From the NCBI GenBank assembly GCA_003566395.1, contig PXDL01000501.1, positions 1 through 7,002 on the forward strand: a stretch of 7,002 nt of DNA. The letters run 5' to 3'. The position numbers were made by a program, and so were the translations under genes. Under the pieces are notes generated by a model. It did not search any database. It was not told the origin of the DNA and was given only the letters and a program-made list of their open reading frames with translations. Of this stretch, positions 1-5,415 are shown piece by piece. This DNA comes from Balneolia bacterium (GTDB taxonomy: Bacteria > Bacteroidota > Rhodothermia > Balneolales > Cyclonatronaceae). Positions within the stretch are counted from its first letter, which is position 1. Each line of letters opens with the position of its first letter.

Positions 1-310
1 CGAGAGGACTTTCAGGTTGTCCACGCTCAATGACCCCTTTGCTTACTGTAATGCGGCGGTTCATTTTACGGTTCAACTCAACCGCGTATTCCTTCACAAA
101 GGCGACAACTTCCGGGTCGGGCTCAAAACTGTCGTTTATCCTGATGTAATCTTTCTCAAAATGCTCAACTGTATGAACAAAGTCCCCTTCTCCTGTTGTT
201 TCCCAGAATGGTACACAACTGGATAGATAGAGGAGTAAAATCATGAGCAACATCATTGCCCCGCCGGTTTTTTTATTAAAAATGATGGCGGACATTCTGG
301 AGGAATCCAT
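1..310 (-). CDS. Partial lipoprotein, likely 5'-nucleotidase C-terminal-domain protein (3' end off window)
   Basis: An open frame of 103 codons runs from an ATG at 310 to the left edge with no stop. The N-terminus has a Lys-Lys pair at residues 13-14, a hydrophobic stretch at about 18-29, then a lipobox Leu-Ser-Ser-Cys with Cys32 (codon 217-215). This is a type II signal peptide, so the product should be a membrane-anchored lipoprotein. After the Cys, the segment EPDPEVVAFVKEYAVELNRK and the later RGQPESPL match the start of the 5'-nucleotidase C-terminal domain (UshA-type), where the second motif usually leads into Gly-Asn-Leu/Phe-Val-Ala-Asp-Ala. The family hydrolyses nucleotides or related phosphate esters outside the cytoplasm. 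In Bacteroidota this half is often a separate gene next to a metallophosphatase half, which would lie beyond the window. The gap to the upstream gene is 12 bases. ATG at 295 is an alternative start, and neither has a clear ribosome binding site. The lipoprotein call is firm; the family call rests on two short motifs. Confidence 0.8.
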   Translation of the reverse strand, partial: MDSSRMSAIIFNKKTGGAMMLLMILLLYLSSCVPFWETTGEGDFVHTVEHFEKDYIRINDSFEPDPEVVAFVKEYAVELNRKMNRRITVSKGVIERGQPESPL

Positions 311-322
311 AGAAAAATGAAC

Positions 323-1075
323 TTAGTTTTGCTGCATCATAAGCTGAAACAGGGAAATAGCTTCCTTATTAGCGGGAACATCAACTTCACCCGATACAAG
401 AGCACGCGGGATGATATGCGTCATTTCGGCCTTCATTTGAAGTTCGCCGTCCTCAAAAAATTCAACCATCAGCGGGGTTTTATCCAGCGGCCACTCGAGA
501 TCTCCAATATCCATATTTCCGCCAAGAGTATCCGCAAGCCTTGTCAGCGGACTAAAAATCTGTTCCCAGTCGATGTTGAGATCGGCCAGCCAGATGTGCG
601 TTTCCCTGTTTTCATTTTCGTTATCGTACACAACCGTTTTGGCTGCCCGGTATCCGTGGAAATTGCGCGTTTCGCCGGTTTCATGGTAACGCACCCGGTC
701 TTCCACATCTTCGGTCTTGACCTGCTCACGCTGATCAGCGGAAAACAACTGCTTGAACAGTGCCTCCACATCACGCAAATCTACTACCGCAACCTGTTTC
801 TCACCATGTATCAGCACATCGTTTCTATCCGCGCGGATGGTGAGGGCATCACGCAGCAGCGGAAAATCGGAATAGCCTTTAAGGCTTCCGGCAATGGTAA
901 CACGGTTTTCAGCGACAAAGAGGATGAATTCATCGGCTTTGTCTTCAGTTAAGTCCTGAAAAGCAACGCGTATTTCGCCTTCAAAATGCTGGGCGGAGAC
1001 GGGCTGAATTGCGGATGCCCAAACAAAGGCCGCAACGGCAAATAACAGTAAATATTCAGAGGTTTTCATGCGCAT
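323..1075 (-). CDS. Secreted DUF4412-like protein
   Basis: The 250-residue product begins with a signal peptide: Arg2 and Lys4, a hydrophobic core at about 9-23, and a likely signal peptidase I cut after Val-Ser-Ala28 before Gln29. The mature part is mostly beta-strand-like and polar. The segment around residues 138-150 (Asn-Phe-His-Gly-Tyr-Arg-Ala-Ala-Lys-Thr-Val-Val-Tyr), followed by Thr-His-Ile-Trp-Leu-Ala at 159-164, resembles the Gly-Tyr-x-(Ala/Cys)-x-Lys and (Glu/His)-Ile-Trp pattern of DUF4412 proteins. These are exported proteins of unknown function. The N-terminal part of the mature chain (about 31-100) also has the alternating-strand look of that family. The start overlaps the end of the upstream deacetylase-like gene by 20 bases, or by 14 if ATG 1069 is used; both starts keep the signal peptide. 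No Shine-Dalgarno sequence is seen, so translational coupling is plausible. Exported location is well supported, family assignment is moderate, function is unknown. Confidence 0.8.
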   Translation of the reverse strand: MRMKTSEYLLLFAVAAFVWASAIQPVSAQHFEGEIRVAFQDLTEDKADEFILFVAENRVTIAGSLKGYSDFPLLRDALTIRADRNDVLIHGEKQVAVVDLRDVEALFKQLFSADQREQVKTEDVEDRVRYHETGETRNFHGYRAAKTVVYDNENENRETHIWLADLNIDWEQIFSPLTRLADTLGGNMDIGDLEWPLDKTPLMVEFFEDGELQMKAEMTHIIPRALVSGEVDVPANKEAISLFQLMMQQN

Positions 1076-2498
1076 CGGAAAGGGTTAGAAAAACAGGTTT
1101 AAGGGAAGAAAGATAGTCCAAAGATTCTTTAAATAAAAAAGAACCGCCGGGTGTTTCGGCCTCGTCGAGGGCGTGCTGATGAAAGTTCCAGCAAAGTACT
1201 CCACCGTACTTACGGACCGTATCCGCCTGCTTACGGCAGTGCTGGAGGGCTTGTTCCGGGTTCATGTTCATGTAGTTATAGAACTGCACTTCCATCATCA
1301 TCAGCGGCACCTCAAGAACGGCACTTTCCATATTACGTTCGAGATCAAATAAATAGTATGGCCAGGTAAATGCGGACCGGAATCCCGCACGCGAAGCCCA
1401 GCCTACGGAACTGTCCGTTTTAATATCCGATTTCCGAAGTACGGCCGCCAATCGCCGGGGATGATATCTCAGATAATGAAACCGGTGATGCAGCACATCC
1501 CGGCCAAGCCGGCGCTCAAGCTTAAGCTTTTCTGCCGTAAACAGCGGCTCGTTGTAACCGGCTGTGTAAGAGGCATGAAGCCCGCAGCTTCCGCCCATAC
1601 CGGATAGTTCAGACAGAATTTCGTTCATAAACGGCTCATGAAGATAATCGGCCGCATCGTTTCGGTGTTTAGTGATGATGGATTTGAAATAGACCGTCGG
1701 CGGAATTCCGAGCTCCGCTTCTTTACGGAACATCGCACGGATGGAAGCCTGGTACGTGTCCTCAGGCCGAAGTAAATCCCGGGCCGATCCGACCAGCCTG
1801 TGGTAGCGCTGCTTTAGCGAAAGGTTATGCGCATTCAGCACAGGAATATCAAAAAACTCACGCTTCACCGTACCCTTGTATCTTTTTTTGATGCGGTCCA
1901 GATCGTGCGTTATGCAGGCCCCGAACCAACTCCCGCGCATGGCCGGAGAATGCGTAACCTCAGGCTTCACGCCGCGCAGCAAATCCATCATGTGTTCCGC
2001 ATATTGATTTACGACCGGCGTATCTCCGATTCCGAGGCGTGAGGCCAGGCTTTCTTCATACCGAAGCCGTCCGTGCTGATCCGGGACGGTGTGCTCATTC
2101 ACAAATTCCCAGTCGGATAAAAAATAGAAGGCGGATGCCACAAGATCCGAATAGATGATGCCGGCCTTTCGGTCCGGCGGCCGCTGTTGCCCGAATAATA
2201 CCGGAAATCCGTACTCCTGTTCATAAAACACATTCCCGAAGTCGTACTTCCCTCCCAATTCATAATACTTACAGGCAGAATCATCATGCCGGATGCACAA
2301 ATCAAAGTCCGGGCTGTTTTTAAGGGGTTCCGAGCCGTAGTACAGCCGGATGCCCGGCCCTGCTCCATCCAGTTCGGCAGCCGATACTTCTGTAATATGG
2401 CCGCGCAAAAAAAAGGCCGAAAGCATGGTCTTCAGAGCGAAGACCGCTTTCGGCCTGAATAATGCCGGAACATCTGCGTGAATATAAACAGACGGCAT
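1056..2498 (-). CDS. Polysaccharide deacetylase-like protein with DUF7033-type N-terminal region
   Basis: The product has 480 residues and no signal peptide, so it is probably cytoplasmic. Residues about 1-185 resemble the N-terminal region often found on Bacteroidota deacetylase-like proteins, including Ala-Phe-Tyr-Phe-Leu-Ser at 122-128 and Asp-Gln-His-Gly-Arg-Leu-Arg at 140-146. The NodB-like part follows: Thr-His-Asp-Leu-Asp at 197-201 (motif 1, the general base and metal Asp in true deacetylases), Gly-Leu-His-Ala-Ser at 306-310 (position of motif 2), Arg-Phe-His-Tyr-Leu-Arg-Tyr at 339-345 (motif 3 region), Asp-Ser-Ser-Val-Gly-Trp-Ala at 362-368 (motif 4 region) and Trp-Asn-Phe-His-Gln-His at 437-442 (motif 5 region). 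Motif 2 has only one His rather than the usual two-His pattern, so metal binding may differ. True members remove N- or O-acetyl groups from sugars; the substrate here cannot be read. The start lies 5 bases after the mnmA stop and the end overlaps the next gene, which places it inside an operon. Family confidence is good, activity uncertain. Confidence 0.85.
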   Translation of the reverse strand: MPSVYIHADVPALFRPKAVFALKTMLSAFFLRGHITEVSAAELDGAGPGIRLYYGSEPLKNSPDFDLCIRHDDSACKYYELGGKYDFGNVFYEQEYGFPVLFGQQRPPDRKAGIIYSDLVASAFYFLSDWEFVNEHTVPDQHGRLRYEESLASRLGIGDTPVVNQYAEHMMDLLRGVKPEVTHSPAMRGSWFGACITHDLDRIKKRYKGTVKREFFDIPVLNAHNLSLKQRYHRLVGSARDLLRPEDTYQASIRAMFRKEAELGIPPTVYFKSIITKHRNDAADYLHEPFMNEILSELSGMGGSCGLHASYTAGYNEPLFTAEKLKLERRLGRDVLHHRFHYLRYHPRRLAAVLRKSDIKTDSSVGWASRAGFRSAFTWPYYLFDLERNMESAVLEVPLMMMEVQFYNYMNMNPEQALQHCRKQADTVRKYGGVLCWNFHQHALDEAETPGGSFLFKESLDYLSSLKPVFLTLSDAHENL

Positions 2499-2503
2499 CC
2501 GGG

Positions 2504-3619
2504 TTATTCGTAATTCATTTTTACTTTATTGAGCCAGCCGCCGCCTATCACGTCATCGCCTTCATAACAAACCAGCGCCTGACCCGGCGTGATAGCCGTC
2601 CGCGCTTCGGGAAAACGCACGCTAAGTTCGTCTTCGCCGGTTTGTGTGAGAAAACCCGGCATGCCGTCGTCGTTATAGCGTATGGCGGCAGTAACGGGCA
2701 TCTCTTCGTAGGGGACTTGTGCATATTTCACCATATTGATCTGACGGGCGGTGCAAAAGGTACTCTGCAAGTCATCCTCTTCGCCCACCGTAATCGTATT
2801 GGTATCAGGGTCGATATGGGTAACATAGACCGGTTTGCCCATCGCAAGGTGCAGTCCGCGCCGCTGACCGATGGTGTAAAACGGATATCCTTTATGGCGC
2901 CCGATAATATTTCCGTCTTTATCAACGAAAGCACCGCCGTCCACTTTTTCCTCAAGGCCGTCCACGCGGTCGCGAAGGAAGCGGCGGTAATCGTTATCCG
3001 GTACGAAACATATTTCGTAGGAATCTTTTTTGTTCGCCACATTCAGCAGGCCGAAATCAGCGGCCATTTGACGGATTTCAGGTTTGTGAAACTGCCCCAG
3101 CGGAAAGATGGTACGGCTGAGGTTTTTTTGTGAAACGCCCCAAAGCGCATAAGACTGATCTTTGTTGAAATCTTTTCCGCGCGAAATCACATGACGGCCG
3201 TTTTCTTCCCTCACGTTCGCATAATGGCCGGTGGCGATAAAATCACAACCCAGATTATCGGCACGGCGCATCAAAGCCGTCCACTTAATGTGGGTATTGC
3301 ACAACACGCAAGGGTTGGGCGTACGACCTTCAAGATATTCGTCCACAAACCGTTCGATAACCCAATCGCCGAACTCTTCGCGAATATCTACTATAAAGTG
3401 ATGAAATCCATACTTGAGGGCTACCTGACGCGCATCATTCATAGACTCAAGCGAGCAGCATCCGGTTTCCTTTTTGGAATGCCCTCCCGAGGTGGAATAA
3501 TCCCATGTTTTCATCGTGATACCGATCACGTCGTAACCTTGTTCTTTGAGCATGACGGCCGCTACAGACGAGTCTACGCCGCCGCTCATTGCCACTAATA
3601 CTTTACCTTTTGAACCCAT
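2504..3619 (-). CDS. mnmA: tRNA-specific 2-thiouridylase MnmA
   Basis: This 371-residue cytoplasmic enzyme puts sulfur on C2 of the wobble uridine (U34) of tRNAs for Lys, Glu and Gln, using ATP to adenylate the base and a persulfide sulfur donor. Residues 12-18 (Ser-Gly-Gly-Val-Asp-Ser-Ser) form the PP-loop that binds ATP. Cys104, in Asn-Pro-Cys-Val-Leu-Cys, and Cys204, in Tyr-Glu-Ile-Cys-Phe-Val-Pro, are the catalytic pair. Thr-Gly-His-Tyr at 130-133, Lys-Asp-Gln-Ser-Tyr-Ala-Leu at 153-159 and Tyr-Thr-Ile-Gly-Gln-Arg-Arg-Gly-Leu at about 248-256 are other family signatures, and the C-terminal part is the usual beta-barrel. A Gly-Cys-Cys-Ser-Leu-Glu element at 53-58 is typical of Bacteroidota-type members. 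ATG 3619 is chosen because the conserved Lys-Val-Leu-Val-Ala-Met-Ser-Gly-Gly begins just after it; the open frame extends 27 codons further (to 3700), but that part is Ser/Gly-rich and unlike the family. Length is normal and all catalytic residues are present. It leads a compact block of four genes. Confidence 0.96.
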   Translation of the reverse strand: MGSKGKVLVAMSGGVDSSVAAVMLKEQGYDVIGITMKTWDYSTSGGHSKKETGCCSLESMNDARQVALKYGFHHFIVDIREEFGDWVIERFVDEYLEGRTPNPCVLCNTHIKWTALMRRADNLGCDFIATGHYANVREENGRHVISRGKDFNKDQSYALWGVSQKNLSRTIFPLGQFHKPEIRQMAADFGLLNVANKKDSYEICFVPDNDYRRFLRDRVDGLEEKVDGGAFVDKDGNIIGRHKGYPFYTIGQRRGLHLAMGKPVYVTHIDPDTNTITVGEEDDLQSTFCTARQINMVKYAQVPYEEMPVTAAIRYNDDGMPGFLTQTGEDELSVRFPEARTAITPGQALVCYEGDDVIGGGWLNKVKMNYE

Positions 3620-3664
3620 AATAATATATGGCCGGGAAATGTTTGAACTGCTTGTTTTCTGAAG

Positions 3665-3758
3665 ACCTGTTCCGGACGATCCGGATGAGGGTCCCGGCAC
3701 TTTTGATAAACAGTAAAATTAACAAATAATTGTGATTTTTTTATGAACCGGAACAGGT
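3665..3758. repeat. 11-base inverted repeat with 72-base spacer upstream of mnmA
   Basis: ACCTGTTCCGG at 3665-3675 is the exact reverse complement of CCGGAACAGGT at 3748-3758. The two arms are separated by 72 mainly AT-rich bases and lie between the stop codon of the HNH gene (3765-3767) and the mnmA start (3619). A smaller hairpin, GAACC/GGTTC with a 6-base loop (3745-3760), shares the distal arm, and TCCGG/CCGGA (3671-3685, 5-base loop) shares the proximal arm, so alternative pairings are possible in the RNA. Neither hairpin is followed by a U-run on the transcribed strand, so they do not look like terminators. A role as operator or leader structure is only a guess; chance and decayed repeat elements are the alternatives. 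Confidence 0.5.
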
Positions 3759-3764
3759 TCTGCC

Positions 3765-4265
3765 TCACATATACAGATAGGGCTTCCAGGTATCTTCGAT
3801 GGTGCCGAGGTAATCGCGCAGGAAAATGATGTGGCTGGGACGGTAAGGTTTACGAACCAGATTCATATTGGCTTCTCTGGGCGTTTTATTCCCTTTTCTG
3901 TTGTTACATCTGTTGCAGGCCGTTACCAGATTTTCCCAGGAGTCGTCTCCTCCCCTGCTTTTGGGTATTACATGGTCTATGGTAAGATCACGCGTTGAGC
4001 CGCAATACTGGCATTTCATCCCGTCTCTTTTGAGAATATTTTTCCTTGAAAGCACGATAAACTGAAACGGGATGCGAGCATAAGTACGGAGCCTGATAAC
4101 CGAAGGGTATTCAAATTCGGAATTGATGGTTCTGATTTTACGCCCCGGGTAATCGTGGAGCATTTCTGCTTTGTCCAAAAAAATCAAAAGCAGGGATTTA
4201 CGGACGTTCACCACATTCAGCGGCTGATAGTCCTGATTCAATATGAGCACATTCGCATCAAGCAT
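3765..4265 (-). CDS. HNH endonuclease family protein
   Basis: The 166-residue product has an N-terminal half (about 1-70) of the kind starting Val-Leu-Ile-Leu-Asn-Gln-Asp-Tyr-Gln-Pro-Leu, which is a signature of a widespread, chromosomally encoded HNH protein group. The HNH domain is at about 77-130: Cys85-x-x-Cys88 and Cys117-x-x-Cys120 would form the zinc-binding knuckle, Asp97-His98 carries the catalytic His, Asn112 lies in Glu-Asn-Leu, and Asn121 to Lys124 completes the third motif. All expected residues are present, so nuclease activity is plausible, but the biological role of this solitary group is not established to my knowledge. No methyltransferase, toxin partner or mobile-element gene is nearby, so restriction, toxin and homing roles are not supported. 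It starts 34 bases after the NlpC/P60 stop and is probably cotranscribed with it. A GAGG lies only 2 bases before the ATG and AAGGA about 17 bases before, so neither is well placed; the start is chosen by family N-terminus. Confidence 0.92.
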   Translation of the reverse strand: MLDANVLILNQDYQPLNVVNVRKSLLLIFLDKAEMLHDYPGRKIRTINSEFEYPSVIRLRTYARIPFQFIVLSRKNILKRDGMKCQYCGSTRDLTIDHVIPKSRGGDDSWENLVTACNRCNNRKGNKTPREANMNLVRKPYRPSHIIFLRDYLGTIEDTWKPYLYM

Positions 4266-4299
4266 GGCCTCGGGGGTTTATCCTTCAAGCAGTTTATCA

Positions 4300-5097
4300 T
4301 CATATTTCAGGTATTTCTATTCGTTGGATTCCGCATATACTCCCGGAAAGACGCTCATTAAACGCAAAACGGGATGAACTTCGTTTATCAGGGTCGAGCA
4401 TCACCGTGTGCACATCCCCGGATGCATGGATCATGAGTCCGTCTCCGGCACAGATACCCACGTGAGAAATATGGCCGTTCAGCCTGAAATAGATCAGGTC
4501 ACCACGGAGGGCATCTTTGATGGAATTGCTGAAACAAGGCTGCCGGGCGAATTGTTGCGAGGCATCGCGCGGAAGATGCACACCGAATATAAGAAATACA
4601 AGCTGAACCAAACCGCTGCAATCGATGCCCATCTCGCTGCGGCCGCCCCACAGGTAGGGAACCCCTGCAAGCGTTCCGGCGGCTTCGGCCACATCGGCCG
4701 GCGAAGAGGGAAGTGAAGTCCGGTATCTGGCCCGGTAAATCCCGAACGGATAATGGTACTCTCCGGCTCCTCCCCTGGGAATCACGCTTCCCCAGGGGAC
4801 GCGTAAAACGGCTCCGTTATCGTCGATTGCGTCGTGTTGCGGACGGATTGACCGGATACACTGCGACGGCTTGATCCACTCTTGGGCATCTTTGCTGCTC
4901 AGCAAATGCACCTGTGTGATACTCAGCCATCCGGGGTAATTATCGTGATGGCAACGAACCTGAACCCATCGTTCTTCCCGGCCCAGAACTTCCGCAGATT
5001 CACCCAGCAACAGCTGACTCACCATTTCTGACGATTCAGCGGCTTCGCGCCTGAGCGGTGCGGCTGCCGTTTTCACAATTGCGGTTTCAGATGTCAT
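4300..5097 (-). CDS. SH3b-NlpC/P60 peptidase (probable gamma-D-glutamyl-diamino acid endopeptidase)
   Basis: With ATG 5097 the product has 265 residues. The N-terminal 130 residues form two SH3b-like parts: about 1-65, with Glu-Met-Val-Ser-Gln-Leu-Leu-Leu-Gly-Glu at 24-33 and Pro-Gly-Trp-Leu-Ser at 55-59, and about 70-125. The NlpC/P60 domain follows: Tyr-Leu-Trp-Gly-Gly-Arg-Ser at 148-154, catalytic Cys160 in Ile-Asp-Cys-Ser-Gly-Leu, His212 in His-Val-Gly-Ile and His224 in Ile-His-Ala-Ser-Gly. Spacing and a Cys/His/His triad match YkfC-type enzymes, which cut the gamma-D-Glu to diamino-acid bond in peptidoglycan peptides. No signal peptide is visible, as in other Bacteroidota relatives, which favours cytoplasmic muropeptide recycling. 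The frame is open up to an ATG at 5157, adding 20 residues without basic charges; I prefer 5097 because the conserved SH3b segment begins right after it. The gene ends in three consecutive in-frame stops (TGA TGA TAA). Substrate is inferred from the family. Confidence 0.9.
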   Translation of the reverse strand: MTSETAIVKTAAAPLRREAAESSEMVSQLLLGESAEVLGREERWVQVRCHHDNYPGWLSITQVHLLSSKDAQEWIKPSQCIRSIRPQHDAIDDNGAVLRVPWGSVIPRGGAGEYHYPFGIYRARYRTSLPSSPADVAEAAGTLAGVPYLWGGRSEMGIDCSGLVQLVFLIFGVHLPRDASQQFARQPCFSNSIKDALRGDLIYFRLNGHISHVGICAGDGLMIHASGDVHTVMLDPDKRSSSRFAFNERLSGSICGIQRIEIPEI

Positions 5098-5158
5098 CTT
5101 TTTCAAACATGAGGTCTGTGTAAGTCCCGGGACACCGCTGCATAGAGCTAAACCCATG

Positions 5159-5171
5159 CGGAATCATTCCG
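5159..5171. repeat. 13-base palindrome upstream of the NlpC/P60 gene
   Basis: CGGAATCATTCCG has 6-base arms (CGGAAT and ATTCCG) around one central base. It lies about 60 bases before the preferred NlpC/P60 start (5097). It has the size of a transcription-factor half-site pair, but only one copy is seen and no regulator gene is nearby, so a regulatory role is a guess. Confidence 0.35.
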
Positions 5172-5245
5172 AAACGGTAAAGCCACAAGTATGGCATTAT
5201 TCCGCGTAATAATCAATAAGGCGGGCAAAGCCAGCTGAAAAGTAA

Positions 5246-5257
5246 AAAAGCGCTTTT
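5246..5257. repeat. 12-base perfect palindrome in the gdhA upstream region
   Basis: AAAAGCGCTTTT is a perfect palindrome in the middle of the divergent gap, about 160 bases before the gdhA start and about 150 before the NlpC/P60 start. It is not followed by a T-run long enough to act as a terminator. It could bind a dimeric regulator serving one or both genes, or be chance in A/T-rich DNA. Confidence 0.35.
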
Positions 5258-5415
5258 CCGGGCTTCATTAGCATATTAAATATTATCAAGGGCTTCCGGA
5301 TTATTTTTCTAAAACAGGCTTTTCACTCCCTTATCAGGGTAAATTCAAGCGGATTAATCGTTATTTTTAGAGCAATTTTTATTACAGATTTTTTAACTCA
5401 ATTTCGAAAATACCC

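Larger units (their letters stand above)
5098..5415. promoter_or_regulatory. Divergent intergenic region between the NlpC/P60 gene and gdhA
   Basis: These 318 bases separate two genes read away from each other, so promoters for both must lie here. The half next to gdhA (about 5265-5415) is AT-rich. I could not find convincing promoter boxes of either the sigma-70 type or the Bacteroidota TTTG / TAnnTTTG type in either direction. Two short palindromes are present and listed separately. No Shine-Dalgarno sequence precedes gdhA; the last 15 bases before its ATG are A-rich. No tRNA-like fold, riboswitch core or further open frame was recognised. Confidence 0.5.

Noticed and set aside
317..952. 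Plus-strand open frame of 211 codons
   Set aside because: It lies wholly opposite the DUF4412-like gene, which has a signal peptide, family motifs and operon spacing. The plus-strand product shows no recognisable domain.
2462..3133. Plus-strand open frame of 223 codons
   Set aside because: It is antisense to mnmA, whose catalytic motifs fix the coding strand.
3620..3700. Extension of mnmA to an upstream ATG at 3700
   Set aside because: The extra 27 residues are Ser/Gly/Pro-rich and unlike MnmA N-termini; the conserved first strand begins right after ATG 3619.
3740..3760. Hairpin plus homopolymer run as a terminator after the HNH gene
   Set aside because: On the transcribed minus strand the stem is followed by A residues, not T; on the plus strand the T-run comes before the stem.
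3765..4265. HNH gene as part of a homing intron, toxin system or restriction system
   Set aside because: Neighbours are housekeeping genes, reading frames around it are intact, and no methyltransferase, immunity or recombinase gene is present.
5258..5415. Possible riboswitch or leader RNA before gdhA
   Set aside because: Only weak short stems such as CCCT/AGGG near 5328-5339 are visible, with no recognised conserved core.
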